From the NCBI GenBank assembly GCA_030710605.1, contig CP092877.1:44562406-44626405 (forward strand): a DNA stretch of 64,000 nucleotides, read 5' to 3'. Both the position numbers and the translations under genes were made by a program. This document shows positions 21,283 through 32,373 of this stretch, piece by piece. The DNA comes from Cordylochernes scorpioides (Eukaryota; Arthropoda; Arachnida; Pseudoscorpiones; Chernetidae). The notes under the pieces are model-generated. The model saw nothing but the letters and a program-made list of their open reading frames with translations, was not told the origin of the DNA and did no database searches. The stretch's first letter is position 1; each line of letters starts with the position of its first letter.

Positions 21283-21303
21283 AATATATATATATATATA
21301 TAT
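21283..21303. repeat. (AT)n tract at the Gypsy-2 left edge
   Basis: Pure AT dinucleotides directly abut the LTR, and TATATATATAT also follows the other LTR at 25605. The element therefore inserted in a TA microsatellite, and the exact target duplication cannot be defined. Confidence 0.85.
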
Positions 21304-21617
21304 TGCCACGTTTTTATTTTTAAAACGCTAATTTTAGTTTAGTAAAACTTTATTTTTAAAGTTTATTATTTTAAAAGTGAAATGTTTGTTAATGAAATAG
21401 ACATTTTGCCTAAACTCATTTATTGCTGCTTTCTTTTACAAGCCATTTGTTTATGTGTATTTTTACATATCGTTTTTATTGAGTTTTTACTAATTTAGTA
21501 TGTACATCATTGACTTTTAATGAATGGAAAATAAAAATGAAAATAAACACATGAAAAATTAAAATAACATTTTAAAGGAAATTATGTACAATTAAAAATT
21601 GTTTTTGTAACGTCTCA
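21304..21617 (-). repeat. Gypsy-2 3' LTR
   Basis: 314 bp, reading TGAGACGTTACAAAAAC to ACGTGGCA on the minus strand. The outermost 17 bases differ from the partner LTR (see the 25277-25308 entry). Confidence 0.85.
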
Positions 21618-21637
21618 TATTCCCCTTCTTGAAGCAT

Positions 21638-23655
21638 TTATTCTCGGGTAATAAATGGTCGAAGTTGAGATATGTGAACGCGTCTTGCTTGCTTTTGGTC
21701 TTTCAGAGAGATATCGTAGGTTACATCAGATATCTTTTTTTGAATGACAAATGGTCCTTCATATTTTGGTGATGTCTTGATGAGACGAGGGTCGTTGAAG
21801 GCAATTTTTCTTATGACTAAGTCTCCTTCTTTAAAGACATACTTGGGGTGATGGCTATCGTGTTTAATCTTCCACCTATTTCTAATTTGTTCTGTCCGCA
21901 GGCTAGCTTTCTTCCTGGCTTCTTCAATTGTAATTGGAGTTTGGTCGGCAAATTCGGGTACATTACCGATTCCATACATTAAGAAAAGCGGTGAAAAACC
22001 AGTCACGTCATGTGGTGTGGAATTATAATTTTTGACAACTTGCGGTAACAATGAGCTCCATTTACATCTAGGTTTCTCCAGAACAGCTATTCTCAGTTTT
22101 GTCATTATCGTATCATTCAATTTCTCACAAATGCCATTGCACTGAGGATGATAAGGCGAAGTATATATGTGTTTAATTCCTTGTAAAGAAAGAAATTTGT
22201 TGAACTCTTTTGATATAAAATTTTTGCCATTATCTGTTAAGATAGTATTGATCGAATTAACAGATTTGATTATCTTATCAAGACATTGAGTGACAGCTTG
22301 AGCAGTGTTTGTTATTGTGGGATATGCCCATAGATAACGAGTTGCGTGATCAACAAAAACTTGAATGAATTTATGCCTTGTGTTAGCTGCTGCTGTTCCC
22401 AGTACAATAGTGTCACAACCGATCATTTGTAATGGTTGGATATTTGACGTTGGAGTGATCATTTCTCCTGAAGTTGGTTCATGTCTGACCTTCACTAGTT
22501 GACAAGATTTACAAGATCGAACATAATTCTTGATATCAGTTGTTATTCCTTTCCACCAATAACATTGAGTTATAAGTTTGCATGTTTTGGTTATTGATGG
22601 GTGACTCAATGAATCGTGATATTCTTCCAATATTTTTTTGGTAAGCGAGTTTGGGACAACTGCTTTAAAAACTCCTTTTTGTTTGATCATTACCACACCG
22701 TCGTGAGTGTGGGAATTTTTCAAGAAACTCAAATCTGAATTTTGTTGGTGTTCTTGAAGTTCTTGAGTTGCAATGTTAACAACTGGGAGTCTTGATAAGG
22801 CGTCAACATGAGTTTGTTGCTTTCCAGAACGATGAACGATGTTACATGATTTCGAGGATAAACTAAGAATCCATCTAAAATACTTAGGTTTCGGTTTCTT
22901 CATGGTGAAAAGCCATTGGAGCGCCGCATGATCAGTGATGATTTCAAATGGTTGGTTTTCCATGTATACATGAAAGTGATCAGTTGCTTGTATTACGGCT
23001 AGGCATTCCATCTCATAAGCAGAATAATTCTCTTGGTGTGGTTGCAGTGTTTTGGAGTAATAAGCAATTACATGTTCCTCATTGTCTGGACCAATTTGTG
23101 TTAGGATTGCTCCAATTCCATATTTGGAGGCATCTGTATAAACTTTAGAGGGGTAGTCCGGGTTGTAAATAGCAAGGACAGGTTTTGTAGATAGTGCCAT
23201 TTTAAGTTTAGCGAATGACTCCTCTACTTCCTCATTCCAGAAGAAGGGCTGATTCTTCCGAGTGAGTCGAACCAAGGGGAATGAAATTTTAGAAAAGTCC
23301 TTCACAAATTTTCTGTAATAATTTGCCAATCCCATGAACTGACGAACTTTCTTTACAGTATCAGGTCTTGGAAAGTCTTGAATAGATTTTACTTTTCCTG
23401 GATCAGGTTTTAATTGATTGTGACTGATGATATGTCCGAGGTATTTTACTTCAGTTCTTCCAAAAATACATTTCGACAATTTTAATTTCATGTTGTACTG
23501 TCTTAATTTGTCAAAAACTTTACTAAGAAGCTCTATGTGCTCTTGCCATGTTTTCGTGTACACCAATATGTCATCTTGGAAAGAGCAAGTTCCTTTCCAT
23601 AATAATTCACCTAGAATATGTTGGATTATCCTTTGAAACGTTGAAGCAGCATTTT
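21638..23655 (-). pseudogene. Gypsy-2 pol: end of RT, RNase H, integrase
   Basis: This frame takes over after a one-base deletion in an A run near 23656. The RT active site reads FQDD (23570-23581) where Tyr is usual at the first position. Then follow LGHIISHNQLKPDP, VYTDASKYGIGAIL and YSAYEMECLAVIQ (RNase H), THVDALSRLP, and an integrase with H2C2 finger (HDSLSHPS...CKSCQ). Its catalytic core has D in IGCDTIV, D in LTDNGKNF and E in GICEKLN after YHPQCN. The C-terminal part ends YEGPFVIQKK and HISQLRPF. Apart from the frameshift it is open and looks intact, ending at 21638 just before the 3' LTR. Confidence 0.88.
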
Positions 23656-25269
23656 TAAACCAAAGGGCATCACTAAAAACTCATAATGACCATCGTTTGT
23701 GACGAATGCAGTTTTTTGAATAGATTGCGGGTCCATTTCGATCTGCCAATAACCCCATGCAACATCAAGGGTAGAGAAGAATCTGGATCCATGCAATCGA
23801 TCAAACATGTCCTGTATGTGAGGTAGGGGTTGCCTGTCATCTAGTGTGATCTCATTAAGACGTCTGTAATCAATGCACATCCTTTTATTTCCATCCTTCT
23901 TGGGAACCATAACAACAGGAAATGCCCAAGGAGAATCTGAAATATTTATTAACTTGTGTTCGAGAAGTTCTTTAACTTGTTCAGCTATCTCTTCATACTC
24001 TTTTAGAGGACGACGATAGGGTCTAAGAGAAATTGGTTGTTCACTTTTCGTGATGATCTTATGTTGTATAGCTACTTTTCCCAAATCAATAGCATGCTGA
24101 GAAAATACATTCCTATTGTGTTCAAGTAATTTTTTTAATTCATGTTCTCTTATCTCTTCTAGATGATTTACAAGAATTGGATTTTGTAATCCATCAAATT
24201 TGGTGTAAATTGTTTTGTCTCTGACATCTATTAAAAGATTAAAAAGAGATGCAACATCTAATCCGATCAAGAGTGGATATTTAAAGTTCTCCATTACATG
24301 GAGAGTTACAGGTTTAATTAGCTTATCTATTCTTACCTTGGTCTGAAGGCTTCCACATGTCCTGGTAACACCATCCGCTTGGCTGATGTGAATGTCTGAA
24401 TTTGGTTGAAGTTGAAGACGGGTTCGCTTGAACAATCGCCAATTGATTATTGATACTGTTGCTCCAGTATCCACAAATGCTTGCGCGGGAATTCCATTTA
24501 CTTCAACACTTATGTTGATAAGCTTGAAAGCTCCTTGTGTAGGGGTATTTGTCAAAGTACTTACATTCAACAATTCCGGGGCTCCGCATACTTGTTTCAC
24601 TGAAGTGTTTTGATTAGGCCTATCCTTTTTATAATTAGGATCATAATCCTCACAATCTGTGACCCAATGTTTAATTTTTATTCCCTTTTTCGAACATATT
24701 GGACACCAGAATGGGCAAACATTTTTTCTACTATCATTATTTTTTGTCGCGAGATGTATTTTGTTTTTAGGCTTAAACTGAATTGAAGCCCTATTTTGTT
24801 CAATTGAAGCTGCGATATGAAACCATTTTGTGGCGTCAGTTGGTTGTGCAGCCACAATTAAATCTTTCCAATCATTTGGAAGTCCGTCTGTTAATAAATG
24901 ATTTTTTTCCTCCTTCGTTAGATGGGTTTGATTTAACAGGCGAATTTTATCTTGAAAATAATTTTCTATTGATTCTTCTCGTTTTAATCTTCGATGTGAT
25001 GCTGAGACAATTGGATTTGCGTTGTATGAACCAAATCTTTGAATCAACTTTTCCTTTACAACTTCCCATCTTTTTATTGCAGGATTTGAAATAATCTCGT
25101 CTGCATACCATTCAAGTGCTGAATCTGTCAAGTAGTACATAAGATTTTTGATTTTTTCATCTTCTTTTAAAGAATTATTTTCAAAATCATATAATTTGAT
25201 CCATGACTCAGGCCTAATTGCCGACTTCGAGCCGTTGAATTTTTGCAACCGGTTGTTTGGATTTTCCAT
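23626..25269 (-). CDS. Gypsy-2 gag-protease-RT (N-terminal polyprotein)
   Basis: Starts MENPNNRLQKFNG at 25269, just inside the 5' LTR. The order is a gag-like region (RPESWIKLYDFENN, ALEWYADEII, FGSYNANPIV), an unusual CX2CX8HX4C knuckle (CPICSKKGIKIKHWVTDC), an aspartic protease (AFVDTGATVSIINW) and RT motifs RPYRRPLKEYEEIAEQV, FPVVMVPKKDG, RMCIDYRRLNE, FFSTLDVAWGYWQIEMDP and LVMPFGL. It stops at 23626 because of a one-base loss within an A run near 23656; homology continues in the next frame. Gag and pol share one frame here, so no frameshift signal is needed between them. Confidence 0.88.
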   Translation of the reverse strand: MENPNNRLQKFNGSKSAIRPESWIKLYDFENNSLKEDEKIKNLMYYLTDSALEWYADEIISNPAIKRWEVVKEKLIQRFGSYNANPIVSASHRRLKREESIENYFQDKIRLLNQTHLTKEEKNHLLTDGLPNDWKDLIVAAQPTDATKWFHIAASIEQNRASIQFKPKNKIHLATKNNDSRKNVCPFWCPICSKKGIKIKHWVTDCEDYDPNYKKDRPNQNTSVKQVCGAPELLNVSTLTNTPTQGAFKLINISVEVNGIPAQAFVDTGATVSIINWRLFKRTRLQLQPNSDIHISQADGVTRTCGSLQTKVRIDKLIKPVTLHVMENFKYPLLIGLDVASLFNLLIDVRDKTIYTKFDGLQNPILVNHLEEIREHELKKLLEHNRNVFSQHAIDLGKVAIQHKIITKSEQPISLRPYRRPLKEYEEIAEQVKELLEHKLINISDSPWAFPVVMVPKKDGNKRMCIDYRRLNEITLDDRQPLPHIQDMFDRLHGSRFFSTLDVAWGYWQIEMDPQSIQKTAFVTNDGHYEFLVMPFGLKMLLQRFKG

Positions 25270-25276
25270 TTTTTTT

Positions 25277-25308
25277 CCGTATCCTTTTCGACTGCGCCGT
25301 ATCCTTTT
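25277..25308 (-). repeat. 20-bp-spaced duplication at the Gypsy-2 LTR/PBS junction
   Basis: CCGTATCCTTTT occurs at 25277-25288 and 25297-25308. On the minus strand this reads AAAAGGATACGG, then CGCAGTCG, then AAAAGGATACGG. It replaces the last bases of the LTR seen in the other copy and overlaps the expected primer-binding site (GGCGCAGTCG). Confidence 0.75.
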
Positions 25309-25604
25309 AAAACGCTAATTTTAGTTTAGTAAAACTTTATTTTTAAAGTTTATTATTTTAAAAGTGAAATGTTTGTTAATGAAATAGACATTTTGCCTAA
25401 ACTCATTTATTGCTGCTTTCTTTTACAAGCCATTTGTTTATGTGTATTTTTACATATCGTTTTTATTGAGTTTTTACTAATTTAGTATGTACATCATTGA
25501 CTTTTAATGAATGGAAAATAAAAATGAAAATAAACACATGAAAAATTAAAATAACATTTTAAAGGAAATTATGTACAATTAAAAATTGTTTTTGTAACGT
25601 CTCA
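25308..25604 (-). repeat. Gypsy-2 5' LTR
   Basis: 297 bp, equal in length and apparently identical to 21321-21617. The ends CTCA/TGAG are conserved at the outer edge; the inner edge is altered by the duplication at 25277-25308. Confidence 0.9.
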
Positions 25605-25617
25605 TATATATATATCG

Positions 25618-25760
25618 TGGAGGTCTTTCCTTGATTTATTAAAAATTGGGTTGGCCAAATATCAGGGAACAGGTTAAATCAATGTTTAGTTGATATCTGT
25701 TCCACTAGATGGCGCTCTGCCATCTGTAAAGCACATGTGCTCCTGGTCAGGATATACATT
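25618..25760. mobile_element. MITE-Y half copy
   Basis: Starts CGTGGAGGTCTTTCCTTG directly after the TA tract and ends GTGCTCCTGGTCAGGATAT. The left half of the element is missing. Confidence 0.7.
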
Positions 25761-26334
25761 TTTTTTAAAATATATAGTAGAATATAATGAAATAACACTC
25801 TTTTCCTGCTCGTGTAGCTGATTGTTACTGATGGTTTACTGCCATCTATCGGAAAATATATAAACTATCTGTTGATTTTTCATTCTCCTAACTCAGTCTA
25901 TACCTCTTTATTGAAATATCAAGAAAAACTAACCCTCATTAGCGTAGTGCAAGTTGTACGTTGAAGACATACCAAGGAAATTCTCAGCACATACTTTTAT
26001 ATTTCATGAACTTTTAAACTATTTTTAAAGCGTATTATAGCTTTCTTAAGTACTTGTTAGTCTTAAATACTTTTTTCCTTATATTTTTGAAACCGGTTGT
26101 CTCAATTTCATCAAATAAAGGTATATAACACAAACACAAAAGCCTTTATTAGGGACTTGCACCATACAGATTCTCCCAATTGGGTAAGGTAATAATCATC
26201 TTGTGTTATTTACACAGGTAGTGAAATAGAAATTGAACTGGCTTTACTCTTCGTCTCAAAGTCATTCACTTGTTGACTGGTCCTTATATAATGATTATCT
26301 TAAAAATTTATATTAAGTTATTGTATAAGATTTA
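25761..26334. other. Diverged MITE-Z-like piece and unassigned sequence
   Basis: About 25790-25960 resembles MITE-Z at low identity (CTCGTGTAGCTGATTGTTAC, GCCATCTATCGGAAAATAT). The rest has no recognised content. Confidence 0.45.
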
Positions 26335-27045
26335 CTAGCGGATGTACCCGGCTTCGCCCAGGTTTTTCTCGAGGGAATATTTGTAGTCTAGTAATAAGAA
26401 AATATACTACACCTAAAAACTATCAGAGAAAAGAGAAACCACGGAAGGTGAACAGAAAAATGCTTCAAATGGATGTTATGTTTACGATATCAAGTTAAAT
26501 AAAAACAAAGATAAAATTTGCATATGTTGGTCACTATAAATTTGTATATTTGTTAGGCGAAATTAGAAACATGATAAAACAATTGGGTATTTAAAAACAA
26601 ATGTAGAAATAAAAGTTGAAGTATAATAAACAATGTTAAAGATTAGTTTTAATTATTAATCAAGATTGTGTGTGAATATGTGAGAAAGATGTAATATCGT
26701 TGTTGTTTTCTTGGCCGACTGTTTTACATATGGTGTTATCTTAAAATTGCTTGTTTTGAATATTTTTTAGATTGAGATTATTAGCTAGTATGTAAAAAAA
26801 TTGACTCTGTTGAAATTTAATTTTCTATTTATATATAAATAAAATTAACTCTGTTGATTTTTTTTTGTATTTAATCGATAACAGCGAAGTTACGCATGTT
26901 AATGTTAGGAAATATATTTTGATGTTAAGCAAAACCTGCTCCATCTCGTTTTACATAAATGTTGAAAATTTGGTTGAAATTGATGCATTGTAACGAAAGT
27001 TTTTAGTGATGTCCACTTATGAAATTTCCATTTTATTAATATAGA
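26335..27045 (-). mobile_element. Non-autonomous Helitron, family beta (second copy)
   Basis: Near-identical to 9140-9851. Minus-strand 5' TCTATATTAATAAAATGG and 3' ACATCCGCTAG, flanked by host A and T. The two copies differ at a handful of sites, which suggests recent activity of the family. Confidence 0.88.
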
Positions 27046-27499
27046 TTTGCTGATATTTTTGAAAGCAATACGTAGGGTGAAGTGTTGGTACATTTTATTT
27101 GTTGATACAGGGCCTTCGTCTCTGCAGCAAGGGCTGACAATTAAGCAGGTAATGGGGGAGTTCTTCAATAATTTCCTAATAAAGGTTTATCGTGATGGTT
27201 GTGTTTTAAGATTTCGTGGTTTGTAGACATCTTCTTGTTCAAGGAGAGATGAAACAGTAAGGAATAAGGAAGTTGGCTCGTGTTAAATATCTGTTAAAGA
27301 TGTGTGTAAACAAACACAAAAAAATCGTTTTAATTTAAAATAATATCATATAATTCATTCTTATATGTCTTTGTGTTATTCTGGGAATATAGGATCGTAA
27401 AAAAGTTGGGGAGGTCTTTACTAAGTAACAAGGGGAACATGTGAAATTACCATTGCCTGGAGAATATGAGTACAGCAGTGGATTGTCAACTCTCAAGAC
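27046..27499. other. Interval with no recognised gene
   Basis: No coding signal or repeat family recognised. Confidence 0.5.
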
Positions 27500-27696
27500 C
27501 AGGGGTCAGCAAACTGCGGCTCGCGAGCCACATGCGGCTCTTTGGATGTGAAGCTGCGGCTCTTTATATGGTTCCATACACAAATATTATTTATACCAGT
27601 ATTATTTATTGTTGGCAAGAAACAAATGTGTGGCTCTTTAAAATTTTATAAATTGTAATTTTTGACTCTTCTGACTCAAAATATTGCCAACCCCTG
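27500..27696. mobile_element. hAT-type MITE
   Basis: 197 bp with terminal inverted repeats CAGGGGTCAGCAAACTG at the left and TTGCCAACCCCTG at the right, and the internal motif CTGCGGCTCGCGAGCCACAT. The ends are typical of hAT elements. I could not find a convincing 8-bp target duplication. No transposase. Confidence 0.75.
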
Positions 27697-27724
27697 GTGT
27701 AGGTGAACGATATATAAAAATCGG

Positions 27725-28140
27725 TGAAGTTTGTTTTATGTGTAAAAGAAATATTGTGCGAAATGCTTTCATTTCCTATAGAAAGTTTTACTATTTTTAA
27801 AAGCTTTTATTTAACTTGCCTCCATGTCTGTCTGTCTGTCGCCAAATCTTGTAATCAATTTTTAATATACTTATAGGGCACCTAGAAATAGGAAATTTGG
27901 TACACATGTTCAAACCTGATGACAATGCTAGCTGACCAATTTTCAGACTTCTGGGTTGTCAGGTTGGCCAAGAACGGACAAATTTCCAAATTTCCTTTCA
28001 AATTTTGTATATTTAATTTTAATATGCTTCCAGACCATATAGAATAATGAAACTCACAATACTCGCTCAGTCCAATTAACAATGCAAGTGTACTAATTTT
28101 CAGACTTCTGGGTGGTCGGGAAGGCGGAAAATGAACCATT
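27725..28140. repeat. Interspersed repeat with internal direct duplication
   Basis: It starts GTTTTATGTGTAAAAGAAA (also at 47828) and contains a CTGT microsatellite (TGTCTGTCTGTCTGTC). Two copies of AATTTTCAGACTTCTGGGT lie about 158 bp apart. No coding function seen. Confidence 0.6.
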
Positions 28141-28740
28141 ATCTATATATATTTTTTTAATATTATGTGTTGCATTATATCTACTCGGAAAATGCTGGAG
28201 GTTGCGAAAGGAATTTTTCAATAAATGTTCAAGACATGGAAGGAATTAGAAATCCAAATATTCAGATTCCTATCTAAAACGTCCTTGGAATTACAAGCAA
28301 ATAAATGAGAAAAGCCAACAAATATATTAATTTTATCTGTTATAATTTAGTCATCTTATTCCAATATCATCACGCATATATTTATATTTATTATATATAT
28401 ATATAGGTGTGTGTGTAACAATATACCACCATACATTTCACGACACCTTTTTAAATAGTTCCCCTTTTTCAATTAGTATGTTGTTACTTTTAACTATTTA
28501 ATCAATTGTTTAATTATAATTCAAATTTTATATGTACCAATTATCCCCTAACAATAATCCACTGGGTGTCTCTATCTTTGTAATATAATTCAATAAATTT
28601 AGGGTTCCCAAAAGCAAAGAGACGCAGTTCTGTTAGTAACGGATTTTGCTTACGTCACTTCCGACCTCCCACGAGGAATTACCAATCTGCTACGAGCAGG
28701 CTTGCAGCTATTTAAGGCCAACGTCGCGTCTATAAAAAAA
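28141..28740. other. Interval with no recognised gene
   Basis: AT-rich, with a more balanced patch at 28640-28735 (TTACGTCACTTCCGACCTCC). Nothing recognised. Confidence 0.45.
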
Positions 28741-29123
28741 AAAAACACTTTAAAAAAAAGCTTTTATTTAAAATGCACTAAAAATAACAAAATAAATATT
28801 TCTGAAGTATTGCTTTTTTTTTTCTGAAGGTACCATTTAACAAATAAAATAATAGACTTAGAAATAAAAGCGGTGGGGTACAATAATAATAAATTTGAGA
28901 TCAATGTGATTTTATATGAAGCAAATGATTAGCAAGATTATGCCTTTCATTAAATTTATACCTATTTGCTGCATAAATGATTATCATCTACCACCGCTTT
29001 TATTTCTAAGTCTATTATTTTATTTGTTAAATGGTACCTTCAGAAAAAAAAGCAATACTTCAGAAATATTTATTTTGTTATTTTTAGTGCATTTTAAATG
29101 AAAGCTTTTTTTAAAAGTGTTTT
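28741..29123. mobile_element. Foldback element with ~135-bp inverted arms
   Basis: The arms at 28741-28876 and about 28991-29123 are near-perfect reverse complements, sharing AAAATGCACTAAAAATAACA and GAAATAAAAGCGGTGG. The centre is about 115 bp. Ends AAAACACTTTAAA / TTTAAAAGTGTTTT. No coding capacity. Confidence 0.88.
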
Positions 29124-29240
29124 TTTTTATAATTAATTTATTTCAATTTAAAGCGTTATGTCCCTCTAGGGACACTTGCGCTGTCATAGGTTATACCTTT
29201 TGTCTATACATATATATATATTAACACAAAGCAATACCGC
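29124..29240. repeat. Short repeat with CTAGGGAC hairpin
   Basis: AAGCGTTATGTCCCTCTAGGGACACTTGCG contains the palindrome GTCCCTCTAGGGAC. A related piece (GCTATGTCACCCTAGGGACA) is at 60448, inside the Tc1 derivative. Confidence 0.55.
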
Positions 29241-29765
29241 GCTATCTATACATATAAAATAAAATGATTTAAAAGCGCGAATGTTTCTTTTATACATAAA
29301 ACGAACTTCTACTGTTCTTACTGCGATGAAAAAAATATATTGGGAGGGCTTGGCTCATCAGTGGTGAACCCTCCCAGCGGTTTCGCCAATTTAATCCACC
29401 AGACCGCTTCTCAGAGCTCTAATACTGTATTGGATCATTCTGCTTTTATATGCTACACTGAAGGATGGAATCTTAGAAATGGTTTTCAAGTAAACTATGG
29501 ACATAAGCTTATAGGACAGTAGAATTAGATTCAAATATTTGCTTCGAGCAATGCTCTTCAGCAAACTATAAAGACAAGGCCATTAGGAATAAATTAACAC
29601 AAAGTAATAACGCGCCATCTATACATATAAAATAAAACCATTTCTAAGATTCCCTCCTTCAGTGTAGCATATAAAAGCAGAATGATCCAATAAAGTATTA
29701 GAGCTCTGTGAAGCGGTCTGGTGGATTAAATTGACGAAACCGCTGGGAGGGTTCACCACTGATAC
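29241..29765. mobile_element. MITE-X copy with inverted halves
   Basis: The left half holds GGGAGGGCTTGGCTCATCAG, CCCAGCGGTTTCGCCAATTT and AATGGTTTTCAAGTAAACTA. The right half repeats these blocks inverted, ending CGAAACCGCTGGGAGGG at about 29752. Copies or relatives are at 13400, 46284, 48395 and 62546. The right end breaks off at CACTGAT, where the Helitron helicase remnant starts. Confidence 0.75.
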
Positions 29766-30267
29766 AATGGTTGATCCTGATGAATCTGTGTCGTATCCCC
29801 CTGAATTTTTTAATTCACTAGAATTGTCTGGTACACCTTCACACAAAATTGTACTAAAAGTTGGTGTGCCAGTAATTTTAATACGAAACCTTGATCCACC
29901 CCGTCTCTGCAATGGCACTAGATTATGCATCACTCGAATGGGCACTAATGTTCTCCAGGCTCGAATTTTAACTGGCTCTTTTCGAGGGGAAGAGGTCCTT
30001 ATTCCTAGAATACCTATTATTCCAAATGATCTGCCTTTTAAGTTTAGACGCTTGCAATTCCCAGTTATGGTTGCCTTTGCTATGACAATTAATAAATCTC
30101 AGGGTCAAACATTGCAAGTAGTTGGTGTTCATCTTGAGTCTCCCTGTTTCTCGCATGGACAACTCTATGTAGCATGCTCCCGTGTTTCCAGCCCTAAAAA
30201 TTTATTTGTCTTCAGTTCTACTTTTAGCAAGACACGCAATATTGTTTATCAGGGGGCTTTGATCTAG
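29762..30267 (+). pseudogene. Helitron Pif1-type helicase, C-terminal fragment
   Basis: The last ~165 residues of the helicase half of a RepHel protein, the enzyme of autonomous Helitrons. Visible blocks are YPPEFFNSLELSG, LKVGVPVILIRNLDPP, LCNGTRL, FKFRRLQFPVMVAFAMTINKSQGQTL (SF1 motif V region, cited as AMTINKSQGQTL) and YVACSRVSSP (motif VI). The Walker A and B part, the Rep domain and the zinc finger are absent, so the fragment cannot be active. An upstream Met at 29731 comes from the adjacent MITE-X and is not the natural start. The stop at 30265-30267 is probably the true C-terminus. Confidence 0.88.
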
Positions 30268-32326
30268 ATTTTGACAATTTTGAAAGAGATTTCTTCGAAT
30301 AATGATTTTGGGAAGCTTGACTTTTGTAAATACATAATTTGTGAATAATTTGTTATCATTATTGCTCTACTGTAGTTTCATCAATAAAGCTTTTTTACTT
30401 TATTTTATTTTAATTTTTTTCACATTTAATTCATTTACATAACTCTATTCTTGAAAATTGTTTTTTTTTATGGTATCAACATTTCTGGTTCAATTAAGGT
30501 TTTTGTTAGCCTGCAACACACCTTATCATAGCTCATTGCATTTATAAGGATAACTTTGCTGTTTTGATTTTTACACCATTAGTATTTTCATGCCTCTATA
30601 ATATTATATTTGTTTGCAGAATTTTATAGACAATTTGGTTTGGGTTATGTACATTAAGAATTTGTAAAAATATAAAGGTCAAAGTTTTACAACAAAATAA
30701 TATTTTAGAACACCATTTCTCTCCCATTTAATTTAATGATGCTTCATTTATGATTTTTAGAATTGCATTATTCTTATGCATATTATTTTTAAAAATTTGT
30801 GTTAGCAAGACATGGAATATTGTTAAGTTAATGTGATATTAACAGAAACTTTACCAACCCGTGAAGCGTTAGCTCCAGTCTTTTACCGCTGGGGGCAGCA
30901 CTGTTAGAGCTAATAAATGCTTTCGATTGGTGCTTACTTTTACATGCTGTTTGTTTTTAGACTAAATTGATACACATCAAGTTAGCATTTTTTCATGCTT
31001 CAAAAGTTAAGATTATATTTTTAACGTTTCATAATACTTTTCAAATTGAAGCCGGAAATAATATTGCTTTTTCCCATCCAGCAGGTCTACATTACACTGC
31101 AACATGCTATCATAACTCTGGCTTTTGGCATTGATATTTATATAATGTGAAATTACTGTTTGCTACCTTAAGCTCTGGAGAGATTATAATGTGTCTACAG
31201 ATCCATCATGTGGAAATCACACCATAGTGAAAATGCATTTAGCTGGTAGCAATGTATCACATTTGTAGACATGTGGTGCGCTTACAGTAAAAGCAGTCGC
31301 TACCTACCCACCATGGTTATCATGGCCTGTACCGCGCGTACTAGGGATAATTAAAAAAAAAAAAAAAAGGAAGCAAGACCGAATACAAATAATTACATTA
31401 TGTGTGGTTTCAGTTATATTTTGGCTATCTTCAGACAAAGGTACTGAATACATTCAGTAATTTTGTCTTTATATGGCAACAATGCTGTTACTGAAACATC
31501 ACACATATATATAAAAAAATTTTTATTTGGTCTTACTTTTTTGGTATTTTTAAAATTGCCCTTGACTATTAGAAAATTATGCAAATTTCCTTTTTATTTT
31601 ATATACCACTTTAAAAATTATATTCTTTTGTTAAAATATCCAATTTCCCACACTTTTCTAAAACTGCAACAATAACTAATACAAAATTCTTCCAAGTCCA
31701 GGTATTTCAATATTGCAGAAATATATTACATTTATAAAAGTTGCTTAACTATTTAGATATGTAAATGCCGGATTAGGTGCCCTTTAAAATGTTTGCTCTG
31801 GCTGTTTCTTCTTGGACAGCCGAGAGTGAAGTGGACAAAGTGAAATTTTCAGGTTGTGCCGACCATTTTCCTTTATTCACACTAATCATTAGATTTTTTT
31901 TTATTTTTAAGAATAAAAGCCCAGTTTAGTTACTTGCACTCACTGGAGGGGTTGGACTTTTTCAAGAATCAGGAGCCATTGGGGCAATTTTTATTTTTTT
32001 TCAGAACAAAGTGTCTGAATCTGCATTCGATGACCCCGGGTCATGGTTTTTAAAAATTAACAGTTTAGACCACTCCTCCAAACAGCACTCTATTCATTAG
32101 ATGTGTTTGTGAAATGGATCCTATATTTCAGATTTTTTTACAAGCATTTTCGATATTGCTGTTTGCAATTTATCTCCATTTTGCTGAAAGAAAATTCATT
32201 ACATTGAGTTTACAAAAAACAGTTGGGGCCTCTATTCATTCATGAGTAAACCTCGCTCGAACACTACCCAGGCGAAGCTGGGTCCAGTCGGGGAAAACCC
32301 GGGCGTTGCCCGGGCCATTCGACTAG
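30268..32326 (+). mobile_element. 3' flank of the autonomous Helitron remnant up to CTAG
   Basis: About 2 kb of AT-rich non-coding sequence lies between the helicase stop and a typical Helitron 3' end: AACCCGGGCGTTGCCCGGGC hairpin, then CATTCGACTAG at 32316-32326 followed by T. It includes diverged pieces of the 6840-7110 repeat (31255-31345 inverted, 31925-32095 direct). Whether all of it is original Helitron sequence is uncertain. Confidence 0.6.
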
Positions 32327-32338
32327 TATATATATATA

Positions 32339-32369
<31 letters not shown>
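32327..32369. repeat. (TA)n microsatellite
   Basis: TA repeats lie between the Helitron 3' end and the LARD 5' LTR and resume after the 3' LTR at 37289, so the LTR element sits inside this tract. Confidence 0.9.

Positions 32370-32373
<4 letters not shown>

Larger units (their letters stand above)
21304..25604 (-). mobile_element. Gypsy-2 LTR retrotransposon
   Basis: A 4301-bp minus-strand element. The LTRs share 297 bp that look identical (21321-21617 and 25308-25604). A polypurine tract AAGAAGGGGAATA (minus strand) precedes the 3' LTR. Gag, protease and the start of RT form one frame; the rest of pol is in another because of one frameshift. It differs from Gypsy-1 in protein sequence and in its short fused gag-pol. 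Confidence 0.93.

Noticed and set aside
29731-29761. Natural start of the helicase frame at 29731
   Set aside because: The first residues are translated from the MITE-X arm (CGAAACCGCTGGGAGGG side), not from the helicase.
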